Counted from the stretch's first letter, positions 17,424 to 26,575 are shown. The stretch: DNA of 39,457 bases from an uncultured Chitinophagaceae bacterium (GCA_903870685.1 CAIQDX010000137.1:1-39457); one strand, 5' to 3'. Notes: generated by a model not told the origin, from the sequence alone. Translations and numbers: made by a program.

Positions 17424-18164
17424 ATGAAAGTAATTATTATTGAAGATGAAAATAAAGCTGCAGATCTATTGCAGAACATGTTAATGCAAATTGATCCTTC
17501 CATTGAGATAATTGAAAAGTGTTCCGATCTTTTGTCCGGAGTAAAAAGTATAAAAGCAAATCATCCCGATCTTATTTTTCTTGATGTTGAGTTACCGGTA
17601 CATAGCGGACTTCAGTTATTAGATTTTCTTGAAGAAGATGAAATTAAATTTTCAATCATTTTCACAACAGCATCCAATCAGTATGCTGTAAATGCTTTTG
17701 AAATGAGTGCAATAGATTATATACTAAAACCTATCGATGAAGAAAAATTAAAACTTTCGATACAAAAATTTAATCATCATAGAAGAATATTTCCTGAACA
17801 AAATATTTCGATTTTAAAACAGAATCTTCAAACATCTGAATTTAAAAAGATCATTGTTCCTGTTGTAAGTGGATTTGAAATTCTAAAACTCACCGACATA
17901 TTATATTTAAAAGCGGAAGGCAGTTATACCAAGATATTTCTTGCTGATAATAAAAGTTTAACTGTTAGCAAAAACCTGAAATATTTCGAGGTCATCTTAG
18001 GATCAAATAATTATTTTATAAGAATACACAGAAGTTTTATTGCCAATGTTCATTTGGCTAAACGAATTATAAGAAAAGACGGTTATTTTATAATAATGGA
18101 AGATGAGTCGCAATTGCCGGTAATTACTGAAAAAGTTGAAGAGATCATTCAATTCTTTAATTGA
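17424..18164 (+). CDS. LytTR-family response regulator
   Basis: The 246-residue protein has an N-terminal receiver domain: acidic pair Glu7/Asp8 (IIEDEN), phospho-acceptor Asp54 in IFLDVELP, the FTTAS switch threonine region, and the conserved Lys in YILKPID. The C-terminal LytTR DNA-binding domain runs from about residue 145 (IIVPVVSGFEILKLTDILYL, LKAEGSYTKIFL, FIRIHRSFIANV). I chose the ATG at 17424; a TTG at 17403 would overlap the kinase stop. Gap to the kinase is 13 bases, so the pair is almost certainly an operon and a cognate two-component system. Targets are unknown. Confidence 0.93.
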   Translation: MKVIIIEDENKAADLLQNMLMQIDPSIEIIEKCSDLLSGVKSIKANHPDLIFLDVELPVHSGLQLLDFLEEDEIKFSIIFTTASNQYAVNAFEMSAIDYILKPIDEEKLKLSIQKFNHHRRIFPEQNISILKQNLQTSEFKKIIVPVVSGFEILKLTDILYLKAEGSYTKIFLADNKSLTVSKNLKYFEVILGSNNYFIRIHRSFIANVHLAKRIIRKDGYFIIMEDESQLPVITEKVEEIIQFFN

Positions 18165-18243
18165 TGTATACAATAGTTTAGAAACTCATTCTTCTTGATT
18201 TTTTGTTTTGTGTACATTCGTTGCTCAAACATCATTGTAGTTT

Positions 18244-18915
18244 ATGGATGTAAAAATAGAAGCAAGCTGGAAAAAATTATTGCAGCAAGAATTTACTAAA
18301 CCATATTTTCTGCAATTGGTACTGCATCTAAAAACAGAAAGAGAGACCGGAACCATTATTTATCCTTCAGGTTCATTAATTTTTAATGCATTCGATAAAA
18401 CACCTTTTGATAAAGTTAAAGTGGTGATATTAGGTCAGGACCCTTATCATGGCCCCAAACAAGCGATGGGATTAAGTTTCAGTGTCCCAGACGGAATTAC
18501 ACCACCACCTTCTCTGGTTAATATTTATAAAGAATTAAATAAAGATATTGGAATGCCAATACCTTCAACTGGTAATCTTACCAAATGGGCCAACCAAGGT
18601 GTTCTGTTATTAAATGCAGTTTTAACGGTTAAAGCAAATGATCCGGCCAGTCATTCAAAGATTGGATGGATGGATTTTACAAATGCTGTTATAAAAAAAA
18701 TTTCGGAAGAAAAGAAAGCTGTTGTTTTTTTGTTGTGGGGAAAATTTGCACAAGAAAAACAAGTGTTGATAGATGAAACAAAACATTATGTTTTAAAAGC
18801 GTCTCACCCCTCGCCTTTCAGTGCATTCAATGGTTTTTTTGGTTGCAAACATTTTAGTAAAACAAATGAACTATTGATGAAACATGGTGCAGACCCAATT
18901 GATTGGTCAATATAA
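18244..18915 (+). CDS. ung: Uracil-DNA glycosylase (family 1)
   Basis: Ung removes uracil from DNA to start base-excision repair. The 223-residue protein has the family 1 water-activating motif GQDPYHGPKQAMGLSFSV (catalytic Asp66), the GVLLLNAVLTV strand (LLLN), the LLWGKFAQ uracil-pocket region and the DNA-intercalation motif HPSPFSAFNGFFGC (His188). Length and motifs are normal. It lies 79 bases after the response regulator and 12 bases before plsC. Confidence 0.97.
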   Translation: MDVKIEASWKKLLQQEFTKPYFLQLVLHLKTERETGTIIYPSGSLIFNAFDKTPFDKVKVVILGQDPYHGPKQAMGLSFSVPDGITPPPSLVNIYKELNKDIGMPIPSTGNLTKWANQGVLLLNAVLTVKANDPASHSKIGWMDFTNAVIKKISEEKKAVVFLLWGKFAQEKQVLIDETKHYVLKASHPSPFSAFNGFFGCKHFSKTNELLMKHGADPIDWSI

Positions 18916-18927
18916 AATAATTATAAA

Positions 18928-19662
18928 ATGAAAATTGCAAAAGAAATATTAGCACGGGTTTGGGCTTTATGGGGATTAGTAAGTTTTGTAACAACTTTCT
19001 TAATCATTTTTATTCCTTCCATGTGCTGTTATTTAATTCCGGGAAAAAAAGGTCAGGATATTTTTATTGCTATTTCAAGAATATGGATGACTTTTTGGTT
19101 ACACATAATTGGATGTCCTGTAACCGTTACAGGCAAAGAATATTTTGCATTAAATAAAGCATACATCGTAACATATAATCATAATGCTTTGTTGGATGTT
19201 CCATTATCTGCGCCATGTATTCCTGCAGGAAATAAAACTATTGCCAAAAGTTCGTTTACAAAAATTCCTTTGTTTGGATGGTTTTACAGAAAGGGTTCAG
19301 TGATTGTTGACAGAAAGAGTGATGCCAGTCGTCTCAAAAGTTTTGATGACATGAAAAATGTTTTGCAACAAGGAATTCATATGTGTATTTACCCTGAAGG
19401 AACAAGAAACAGAACAAAAGATCCTTTAAAGAAATTTTATTCAGGTGCCTTCAAATTAGCGGTTGAAACCAAAACACAAATAATGCCCGCTGTTATTTTT
19501 AATACCAGAAAGGCAATGCCTATTCATAAAACATTTTATTTGTGGCCTTATCGTTTACGTTTACATTTTCTGGAACCTGTAGATGCAACAAATATTTCTG
19601 CAGACGAATTAAAAGATAAAGTTTTTAAAATTATGTGGGATCATTACGAAGCAAATCAATAA
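18928..19662 (+). CDS. plsC: 1-acyl-sn-glycerol-3-phosphate acyltransferase
   Basis: The enzyme acylates lysophosphatidic acid to phosphatidic acid. The 244-residue protein has an N-terminal membrane segment (LVSFVTTFLIIFIPSMCCYL). The HX4D active-site box is in YNHNALLDVPL (His85, Asp90). The substrate-binding block YPEGTRNRTKD contains Glu157-Gly-Thr-Arg160, and the later motif is AVETKTQIMPAVI. It directly follows ung and is probably co-transcribed. Its stop lies within the 3' end of the convergent lptD gene; the two coding regions overlap at 19656-19662. Confidence 0.93.
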   Translation: MKIAKEILARVWALWGLVSFVTTFLIIFIPSMCCYLIPGKKGQDIFIAISRIWMTFWLHIIGCPVTVTGKEYFALNKAYIVTYNHNALLDVPLSAPCIPAGNKTIAKSSFTKIPLFGWFYRKGSVIVDRKSDASRLKSFDDMKNVLQQGIHMCIYPEGTRNRTKDPLKKFYSGAFKLAVETKTQIMPAVIFNTRKAMPIHKTFYLWPYRLRLHFLEPVDATNISADELKDKVFKIMWDHYEANQ

Positions 19663-22364
19663 CTCGAATAGCTTCTTGTGCGATTAATTTTTAGATCGCG
19701 TAACATCCCTGATTTTGGATTGAGTATTATACTAAACGAACGCCAAGGACCTATTGGGGTAACATTTATAGCCAATTGCCAACAATGCATTTCACGGGTT
19801 AAATACATAGTGAACATTTGTATTTTCCCTGCATTAAAATCAAAAGAACCATTTCCGCCGGCTTTCCATTTTGGTGTTAAACTAAATTCACCACCAACAT
19901 TCAAACTCGAAATAATACTGGTTGTATAAGTTATACCGCCAAATCCTGTAGGTAACGAGTTCTTAGAAAAACTTAATGAATACGAAACATTAATGCTCCA
20001 CGGAATATTAAAATCTACAAACTCTGCAGGATTTGCTCTTGCATATTGAATTTGTCTTTGCTGTTCATCCGGAGTCATAAAAGGATCTATTGGAGTTCTG
20101 TCTTTATCTTTCTTTTCATCTTTTGGTTTACTTTTAAATGTTGTTGAAAGAGAAATATTACCGCCGGTTATTCTACCTATCTTTCCTTCCTTCCACATCA
20201 AAATATTTTTTCTAATACCAAAACTATCTACCTGATAAGGATCCATAGACGCACTTGCATTGATATTTACTTTTTCGAACAAAGTACTTCTTGCATAAAA
20301 ACTAAATGGGTATAACTGAAAACTATCAATTAAAAAATTATAAGAAGAATTGAAACCAAAACCATCAATCAATTTTACTTTTTTAGTTGCATTGGCTGCT
20401 GTATCTTTTTTATCTTTTACTTTCATCTCCAATAAATTATCTACTCCAAAACTCACACCGCCAAAAGAGCCATCTGAAAATGGACCTGGTATCACTCCCT
20501 CAAATTGAGAGTAACGTGCAAAATGCTTTAGAGTATCGGTCTGAACAGAATAATAATATTTTCCATTCATATTCGGTTGAAAATTTAAGCTGAATGTTGG
20601 TCTTATTTCATGTCGTATTTTCTGAACAGAATTTTTAAAAGAGTAGGTCCCAAAAATTCTGGTACTTGCACTTATACCAAATGACATTTGACGAGCTGTA
20701 TACAAGCCTTTAGTAATTGTTGTATCCAGTTTGGTATTAGCACTATCCCATGTTCTGTAAATCTTTTGTGCATACCAATGTTCCTGATAGGTAATAGATG
20801 GTGAAATCGTTACCGGGCCTATTTGTGGTAATGTTAATGTAATAGGTATATTATGTGTTGCACCCCATTGCAAAGTATCTAATAATCTTTTCAAACTCAC
20901 ACCTGCAGTATCATAAAATGATAGTTGATTTTGTAAGTTTCCACTATAACCAATGCCAATATTCTCATACCATTTTGGTGTTCCTACTTTTTCTTTTTTC
21001 TGAAAAGGATATAAGGTAACCACATTAAAACTTGCATTTGGAAAACTAAGATTAACTAACCTTGTATTACTATTTTGACTGTGATTTAAGTTGAGTGATA
21101 AGTTTGCTTTGGTTCCAAACATTTTGGTATAACTGATAGAAGAACTTAATTGGTTTTGAAAATTTTGTACCGGATTATTTGGAATAGATTGATTGTATTT
21201 TGTACTTCCAAAATTTACGTTCGCATTAAAAGTTGTTCCGGGTCTGGATTTATTATCTCTTGCATGACTCCAGCTGATCATAAAAGTTTTTGAATTTGAA
21301 AATTCATCTGCAGAAGTTCCTGTTAAGTTTAATGATCTGTTATTTTGTAAAGTAAGATTTAAACTACCCATGTAATGATAACGCTTCGTATACTTCGGAC
21401 TTATATTTAAACTCCAACCGCCATATGCATATAAATTGCTTCTTAAAGTAACATCCAGATTATCGTTTATAACTTTATAATAACCCAAACCAACTAATCC
21501 AAAACCCAATGTTTCATTCACTTCAAATGATGGAAATAAAATACCCGAATGTCTTCCTCGTTGCATAGGAAAAATACCAAATGGAATTCCAACAGGTATT
21601 GGCACACCTTCAAATTCGGGAGAAGCCGGGCCACTTATTGCTAATTTATTATTAATTAATTTTATTCTTCGAGTACGAAAAGCAAAATGTGGTGTATCTA
21701 AATTACAAGTAGTGAAAAGAACACTGTGTCCATAAAAAACATCTTTATCAACTTTTTTCAAAACACTGGCATTAACAAATAATTCTCCTTCGTTATAATA
21801 AGTATTTTGAGTTAATCCCTTCATAGTTCTCATATTGAACAAAATCGAATCATTGATCGACTTCATCTGCCCTTGAACCATCGTTGGTTTATTATCGAAA
21901 TTCTTTGAAGTATCAGATGTTGAAGTTCCGTAAGCTTTAATTATTTGTGTTTGCGAATTATAATGAATCACGGATGCTTTTAAATCCATGTCGGTATATC
22001 TCACATTGGATTTTCCATACAGAATAAATTCTTTGGTAGGAATAAGCAATACACCCGAATCTCGGGCCATATAACTTACCGGTGCATCAAGCGAATCTTT
22101 TGAAACTGTTAAAGTATCAATTGTGTTAATTAAGCTGTCTGATTTTTTACCGGTTGTATCTTTATTGTTTATTTTATTTTTGAGAGAGTCAGGTTTTATT
22201 GGTTTTTTGATCTTTGGAACGGTGTCTGAAATTATTGTTACTGATGAAAAAGATGCTTGTCTTGAATTTTTCCATGCACTTACCTGCATAGAAATAAACA
22301 ACAAACAAATGAATGCTATAATACCTGCACAGGTTTTTACGTTAATTTTACCGGATTGAATCAT
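19656..22364 (-). CDS. lptD: LPS-assembly protein LptD (Bacteroidota type)
   Basis: LptD inserts lipopolysaccharide into the outer leaflet of the outer membrane. From the ATG at 22364 (MIQSGKINVK) the protein has 902 residues; a GTG at 22376 is an alternative. A signal segment (IIAFICLLFISMQVSA) and a Lys/Asp/Ser-rich linker precede an OstA-like periplasmic domain (FILYGKSNVRYTDMDLKASVIHY, IIKAYGTSTSD). The C-terminal ~600 residues alternate short amphipathic strands typical of a beta-barrel. Family landmarks are the IPVGIPFGIFPMQRGRHSGILFPSF block and GLVGLGYYKVINDNLDVTLRS, and the chain ends in LKINRTRSYSSY. The divergent genes encode LptA-like, MCE and amidase functions, supporting an envelope role. 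Confidence 0.9.
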   Translation of the reverse strand: MIQSGKINVKTCAGIIAFICLLFISMQVSAWKNSRQASFSSVTIISDTVPKIKKPIKPDSLKNKINNKDTTGKKSDSLINTIDTLTVSKDSLDAPVSYMARDSGVLLIPTKEFILYGKSNVRYTDMDLKASVIHYNSQTQIIKAYGTSTSDTSKNFDNKPTMVQGQMKSINDSILFNMRTMKGLTQNTYYNEGELFVNASVLKKVDKDVFYGHSVLFTTCNLDTPHFAFRTRRIKLINNKLAISGPASPEFEGVPIPVGIPFGIFPMQRGRHSGILFPSFEVNETLGFGLVGLGYYKVINDNLDVTLRSNLYAYGGWSLNISPKYTKRYHYMGSLNLTLQNNRSLNLTGTSADEFSNSKTFMISWSHARDNKSRPGTTFNANVNFGSTKYNQSIPNNPVQNFQNQLSSSISYTKMFGTKANLSLNLNHSQNSNTRLVNLSFPNASFNVVTLYPFQKKEKVGTPKWYENIGIGYSGNLQNQLSFYDTAGVSLKRLLDTLQWGATHNIPITLTLPQIGPVTISPSITYQEHWYAQKIYRTWDSANTKLDTTITKGLYTARQMSFGISASTRIFGTYSFKNSVQKIRHEIRPTFSLNFQPNMNGKYYYSVQTDTLKHFARYSQFEGVIPGPFSDGSFGGVSFGVDNLLEMKVKDKKDTAANATKKVKLIDGFGFNSSYNFLIDSFQLYPFSFYARSTLFEKVNINASASMDPYQVDSFGIRKNILMWKEGKIGRITGGNISLSTTFKSKPKDEKKDKDRTPIDPFMTPDEQQRQIQYARANPAEFVDFNIPWSINVSYSLSFSKNSLPTGFGGITYTTSIISSLNVGGEFSLTPKWKAGGNGSFDFNAGKIQMFTMYLTREMHCWQLAINVTPIGPWRSFSIILNPKSGMLRDLKINRTRSYSSY

Positions 22365-22375
22365 ATTGCTATGCA

Positions 22376-22383
22376 CAAAAATA
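22376..22383 (-). promoter_or_regulatory. -7 element (TATTTTTG) for lptD
   Basis: Exact TAnnTTTG on the minus strand, with 11 bases between its last base and the ATG at 22364. This supports 22364 rather than the GTG at 22376 (which overlaps the element) as the lptD start. Confidence 0.45.
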
Positions 22384-22434
22384 GGTGCTAAGTTTTAAAA
22401 AGTATTTTTAAGTATAACCCTTTAACGAATTGAT

Positions 22435-23376
22435 ATGAAGTTTAATAAGATAGGTTTAGTGATATTTTTAAGTTTTATAACATTTCTGTTGGTTTCATTT
22501 ACCGGCATAGATGGAAAAAAACCGCCACAAAAACAAACTTTAAAAAGAATTGTGATTGATGCGGGTCATGGCGGACCTAGTTATCTCGCAGGAAAATTTT
22601 ATGGTGCATCAGGTCCACATGCCGAGGAGAAAGATATTACACTTCAAATTGCATTAAAATTAGAGAAAGAGATTAATCTTGAAATGCCGGATATTGAAGT
22701 GATAATGACCAGAACTACTGACGTTTTTGATAATGTTCATGTAAAAGCTGATAAAGCAAATGCTGCCAAAGGCGATTTGTTTATTTCTATTCATTGCAAT
22801 GACGTTAGTCGTCTTAAACATTCTGAGATTATTGGTTACACAACAAAAACAATAAAACGCAAAGGAAAAAAGGTAACAAAAAAAGTCCCTCAATATCATA
22901 CCTGGACAACACCTAATCCTGCACATGGAACTGAAACTTATTTATGGGGAGTTGGTAAATCAACAGAAAAAGAAGAAGCTTTAAGTGAAAATGATTTTGT
23001 TGATACCACACTTATAAAAGGTTACGAGGATAATGACCCAACTCGTCAAATAGCTCTTTCTTTAAAAATGCAACAATACGCAGAACGCAGTCGTAATCTG
23101 GCTTACACGGTTGAAGAAGAATTCGAAAAATCCGGTCGTGTTAGTCGTGGTGCAAAACAAAGAGACGAAAAAGGCATCTGGGTTTTACAAGCTGTTGCCA
23201 TGCCCGCTATTTTAATTGAAGTTGGATTTCTTTCCTATCCCGAAGAAGAAGCTTACTTAATCAGTGAACAAGGACAACAAGAAACAGCTGAAACAATTGT
23301 AAAAGCTTTAAAGCGTTATCAATTTTCTTTAAATAATAAACAAAACCCACGACCTGCAAATCAAAAGCAAAAATAG
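22435..23376 (+). CDS. N-acetylmuramoyl-L-alanine amidase (Amidase_3)
   Basis: This periplasmic zinc enzyme cleaves the bond between N-acetylmuramic acid and the stem peptide. The 313-residue protein has an N-terminal signal or anchor (IGLVIFLSFITFLLVSFTG). Zinc ligands are visible at His45 in IVIDAGHGG, Glu64/65 in HAEEKDITLQIA, and His120 in LFISIHCND. The catalytic Glu is 262 in ILIEVGFLSYPEEEAYL. A charged insertion (KTIKRKGKKVTKKVPQYH) and an ETYLWG segment sit after the HCND block. The C-terminus is short and basic with no LysM or SPOR domain. It begins a plus-strand series of four envelope genes. Confidence 0.93.
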   Translation: MKFNKIGLVIFLSFITFLLVSFTGIDGKKPPQKQTLKRIVIDAGHGGPSYLAGKFYGASGPHAEEKDITLQIALKLEKEINLEMPDIEVIMTRTTDVFDNVHVKADKANAAKGDLFISIHCNDVSRLKHSEIIGYTTKTIKRKGKKVTKKVPQYHTWTTPNPAHGTETYLWGVGKSTEKEEALSENDFVDTTLIKGYEDNDPTRQIALSLKMQQYAERSRNLAYTVEEEFEKSGRVSRGAKQRDEKGIWVLQAVAMPAILIEVGFLSYPEEEAYLISEQGQQETAETIVKALKRYQFSLNNKQNPRPANQKQK

Positions 23377-23400
23377 TTATGAGATATTAAAACAATTTTT

Positions 23401-23408
23401 TAGATTTG
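23401..23408 (+). promoter_or_regulatory. -7 element (TAGATTTG) before the small Cys-rich gene
   Basis: Exact TAnnTTTG, 18 bases before the ATG at 23427. The -33 box is not evident. It suggests the small gene can be transcribed separately from the amidase. Confidence 0.4.
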
Positions 23409-23426
23409 ATTTAACAACTACACTGC

Positions 23427-23711
23427 ATGAAAAAAAGCGCTGCTTTTTTATCAATCATTCTATTCTCAATAATTAGTTTTATTGTTTATTCTCAAGACAA
23501 AAAAATAGTACACAGTAATAATGATTCATTAGTATTTATTTGTTATAGCCAATCGGTTGAATATTATCATAGATATGCAAATTGCAGCAGTCTACTTAAG
23601 TGCAATATTCTCGAAAAAGTTACTGAAGCAGAAGCTGAAAAAAAATACCATAGAAAACCTTGTACATCCTGCTCAAAGGCTTCTATTTCTCATCATATAA
23701 CAAAATCATAA
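23427..23711 (+). CDS. Small secreted Cys-rich protein, Ada-zinc-site-like motif
   Basis: The 94-residue protein has a signal peptide (MKKSAAFLSIILFSIISFIVYSQ). The mature part follows the pattern V-YYH--NCSSL-C ... VTEAEAEKKYHRKPCTSC: a Tyr-His pair, a Cys, a helix with Glu/Ala and a final PC-x-x-C. A similar arrangement (YH-x-C, then EA ... PCxxC) occurs in small Bacteroidota proteins and resembles the Ada-type zinc site, but family membership is inferred by eye. It lies between the amidase and the MCE gene, has its own possible promoter, and its role in this block is unknown. Confidence 0.75.
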   Translation: MKKSAAFLSIILFSIISFIVYSQDKKIVHSNNDSLVFICYSQSVEYYHRYANCSSLLKCNILEKVTEAEAEKKYHRKPCTSCSKASISHHITKS

Positions 23712-23751
23712 TTTTTAATAGCTTCTGTTATTAAGTACAAACCAAGAACCT

Positions 23752-23759
23752 TAGTTTTG
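23752..23759 (+). promoter_or_regulatory. -7 element (TAGTTTTG) before the MCE gene
   Basis: Exact TAnnTTTG match, only 5 bases before the ATG at 23765. If used, the mRNA would be leaderless or have a very short leader. Confidence 0.35.
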
Positions 23760-23764
23760 TATCT

Positions 23765-24766
23765 ATGAAAATATCAAACGAATTCAAAGTAGGTGCATTA
23801 ACGGCTATTGCTATTACTTTAATGATATTAGGGTTTAATTATTTAAAAGGGCGTAGTCTATTTAAAACCGGAAATTTTATTTATGCCAAATATCCCGATG
23901 CAAAAGGACTCATGGTATCTAATCCTGTTTATGTAAACGGATTTCAAATTGGCAGTGTGTATGAAATAGAAAATATAGATCAGAACCTTAGAAATATCAG
24001 TGTTGCAGTTAGATTAAAAGATAATTATAATATTCCTGAAAATTCTGTTGCAGAGATCATGAAAGATCCATTGGGAACTCCAAGTGTTGAAATTAGTTTA
24101 GGCGACAGTAAAAAATATTTATCCTCCGGTGATACTATTCATACAAAATCATCACCCGGTTTATTTAATTCATTTACCAGCAGAATAATGCCTGCAGTTG
24201 ATGATCTAAAAGAAACTATTGAAACTTTAAATGGTGTTTTGTTAAACATAAATTCTGTTTTCGATCCAAACACCAAACATAATTTGCAGGAAGTAATTGC
24301 AAACATTAATATCACAACAGCAAGTTTAGTAAAATCTTCAGCAGCAATTGAAGTAATGTTGAATCAACAAAGTGGCTCACTCACCCAATCACTAAATAAT
24401 GTAAATAGTTTTACGAAAAATTTAGCCGACAATAATGCTAAAGTAACACAGGTATTAAGTAATGTTGAAACAACTACTAATCATTTATCGAAAGCCGACA
24501 TTAATGGATCGGTTGCAAGTTTAAAAACTGCGGTGGATAATTTAAATATCGTTTTAAATAAACTCAATTCAAAAGAAGGCTCGATGGGATTGTTAATGAA
24601 TGATAAAGTTTTATATAATAACCTTACCAATACCGCTAAAAGCGCCAATATTTTAATGGATGATCTGCGTGCTCATCCAAAACGTTATGTAAATGTTTCT
24701 GTGTTTGGAAAGAAAGATAAAACCGGACCGCTTACTGCTCCCCTATCAGATTCAACCAAACATTAA
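23765..24766 (+). CDS. MCE/MlaD-family lipid transport protein
   Basis: MlaD-type proteins are substrate-binding subunits of ABC systems that move phospholipid between the membranes. The 333-residue protein has one N-terminal membrane anchor (FKVGALTAIAITLMILGFNYL) and then the MCE domain: IYAKYPDAKGLMVSNPVYVNGFQIGSVYEIE and LGTPSVEISLG. The C-terminal ~190 residues form long helices rich in Asn/Thr/Ser heptads, with NLVLNKLNSKEGSMGLLMND-like features common in Bacteroidota members. No MlaE or MlaF gene is next to it. Its stop overlaps the next start as TAATG, so translation is probably coupled to the OstA-like gene. Confidence 0.92.
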   Translation: MKISNEFKVGALTAIAITLMILGFNYLKGRSLFKTGNFIYAKYPDAKGLMVSNPVYVNGFQIGSVYEIENIDQNLRNISVAVRLKDNYNIPENSVAEIMKDPLGTPSVEISLGDSKKYLSSGDTIHTKSSPGLFNSFTSRIMPAVDDLKETIETLNGVLLNINSVFDPNTKHNLQEVIANINITTASLVKSSAAIEVMLNQQSGSLTQSLNNVNSFTKNLADNNAKVTQVLSNVETTTNHLSKADINGSVASLKTAVDNLNIVLNKLNSKEGSMGLLMNDKVLYNNLTNTAKSANILMDDLRAHPKRYVNVSVFGKKDKTGPLTAPLSDSTKH

Positions 24767-26400
24767 TGAAACGTATTCTATTTTATTTTTTATTGTTTCT
24801 TTTTTCAGCTAATATTTCTTTCGCACAAAGAGTAGCCGATAGTGTTGCGCCCGGTAAAACCATCCGTGTTTTAAAGGCTGATAAAATGAATATGCAGGAC
24901 AAGGATAGTTTGGGAAAATTTATGTCATTAGTTGGTAATGCAGAAGTGCAACAGGAAAAAACTTTATTCTTTGCTGATAGTATTGTCATCAATCAAAAAG
25001 AAAATATTCTTGAAGCATTTGGTAATATTCATATCAATGATGCTGATAGTGTTCAGGTATATTCTCAATATTTAAAATATCTGGGGAAAGAAAAAAAATC
25101 ATTCTTACAACAAAAAGTAAGATTAACTGATGGTAAAGGTGTTTTAACTACCAACGAATTAGAATACGATACACAATTTAAAATTGGCAAATATTTTAAA
25201 GGAGGAAAAGTTGTAAATAAAAAAACTGTTTTAACAAGTGTTGAAGGTGTTTATTACGGCGATACCAGAGATGTATATTTTACAAAAAATGTTATATTGA
25301 TCGATCCCGAATATAAAATTACAACTGATAGCATGTTGTACAATATTAATACCGAGATCACAAATATTGTTGCGCCATCTATCATCACCAGCGGCAAAAG
25401 AATCATTAAAACAAAAGATGGTTATTATGATGTGAAACACAAAAAAGGAAGCTTTTTTCAACGACCATTTATTGATGACAGTAGTTATACTTTTGTTGCC
25501 AATCAAATGGCTTTTGATGATTCAACAGGTTATGGTGAAGCACAGGGAAATGCAGTATACAGAAGTAAAGATTCTACGAGTGGTTATGATATTATTGCCA
25601 ATAATATCAAGACAAATAAAAAGAAGAATTCATTTTTAGCAACACAAAAACCGATCTTGTTTCTTAAGCAAGATAAAGACACCATCTACATTTCGGCCGA
25701 TACATTGTATGCAGGAAAAGTTTCTGATCTGAGAAAAATAAGAAATATTCCTGTTGTTCGTGATACTATTAAAAAAGATACAAGTTTACAAGTTGTCAAG
25801 ACAACAAGTAAAGAACCTATCGATAGTTCTACCGATCGTTTTTTTGAAGCGTATTATCATGTAAAGATCTATTCCGATTCATTACAAGCATTGGGCGATA
25901 GTTTATTTTACTCGTTGGAAGATTCAACTTTTAGATTATATAAAAATCCAATTGCGTGGACACAAGAAAATCAAATTACCGGTGATACTATTTATATGTT
26001 TCTGGCAAATAAAAAGCCTCAACGATTGTATGTTTTTGAAAATGCAATGGCCATAAGCAAAGAAAGTAAAGATTATTTTAATCAGGTTCGCGGCACTACA
26101 ATGAATGCTTATTTTAAAGAAGGAAAAATAAATTACATGCGAACAAAAGGCAGCCCTGCCGATAATGTTTATTATGCTGTTGATGATGATAAAAAGTTTG
26201 TTGGAGTAAACAGATCAACCTCCGGATTGATCGATGTTTTTTTCGAAGATGGAAAACCTCAAAAAGTTGTTTTTGTAAACGATTTAAATGGAACAATGTA
26301 TCCGATGCGACAAGTAAATCATGATGATATTAAAGTTAGAAAGTTTAAATGGCTGGAGGATAAAAGACCAAAAACCAAATTGAATATCCTTGCAAACTAA
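24766..26400 (+). CDS. OstA/LptA-like periplasmic protein
   Basis: The 544-residue protein has a signal peptide (MKRILFYFLLFLFSANISFAQ). Its first ~330 residues contain repeated OstA_2/LptA-type strands: VLKADKMNMQD, FMSLVGNAEVQQEKTLFFADS, VQVYSQYLKYLG, VLTTNELEYDTQFKIGKYFKGGKVVN, TDSMLYNINTEI and YTFVANQMAFDDSTGYGEAQG. This is much longer than the ~185-residue LptA of E. coli but typical for Bacteroidota, where it may form an extended LPS bridge. It is translationally coupled to the MCE gene (TAATG) and lies in the same block as lptD, supporting a role in LPS transport. Direct functional evidence is absent. Confidence 0.88.
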   Translation: MKRILFYFLLFLFSANISFAQRVADSVAPGKTIRVLKADKMNMQDKDSLGKFMSLVGNAEVQQEKTLFFADSIVINQKENILEAFGNIHINDADSVQVYSQYLKYLGKEKKSFLQQKVRLTDGKGVLTTNELEYDTQFKIGKYFKGGKVVNKKTVLTSVEGVYYGDTRDVYFTKNVILIDPEYKITTDSMLYNINTEITNIVAPSIITSGKRIIKTKDGYYDVKHKKGSFFQRPFIDDSSYTFVANQMAFDDSTGYGEAQGNAVYRSKDSTSGYDIIANNIKTNKKKNSFLATQKPILFLKQDKDTIYISADTLYAGKVSDLRKIRNIPVVRDTIKKDTSLQVVKTTSKEPIDSSTDRFFEAYYHVKIYSDSLQALGDSLFYSLEDSTFRLYKNPIAWTQENQITGDTIYMFLANKKPQRLYVFENAMAISKESKDYFNQVRGTTMNAYFKEGKINYMRTKGSPADNVYYAVDDDKKFVGVNRSTSGLIDVFFEDGKPQKVVFVNDLNGTMYPMRQVNHDDIKVRKFKWLEDKRPKTKLNILAN

Positions 26401-26419
26401 TATTATTTATTTTTTAATT

Positions 26420-26575
26420 CATCTAAAAATATCTGTATCTCATTTAACACTTGCATTTCATAATGATTCAGAAAAAGACATTGCTAAAATCTCAGTATTA
26501 ATTTCTTCTGTAATTGCAATGCTTCTTGGATTTATTTGTTTGAGATATAAAAAAATAAAAAGCCCGACAATGTAG
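26420..26575 (+). pseudogene. Fragment of Na+/H+ antiporter NhaA (C-terminal end only)
   Basis: Fifty-one codons read HLKISVSHLTLAFHND, then IAKISVLISSVIAMLLGFICLRY, ending at TAG. This resembles the last helices of NhaA (S-I-F-I-S-x-LAF, then AKI-x-L-x-x-S-x-x-A-x-x-x-GF-x-x-LR). The upstream part, which would be over 330 codons, is missing: lptA-like coding sequence ends at 26400, only 20 bases before the similarity starts. It is therefore probably a remnant left by deletion or recombination. The assignment is by eye and modest. Confidence 0.5.

Noticed and set aside
26390-26575. Complete 61-residue small gene
   Set aside because: Its start overlaps the end of the OstA-like gene and its sequence looks like the tail of NhaA, so a remnant is more likely.
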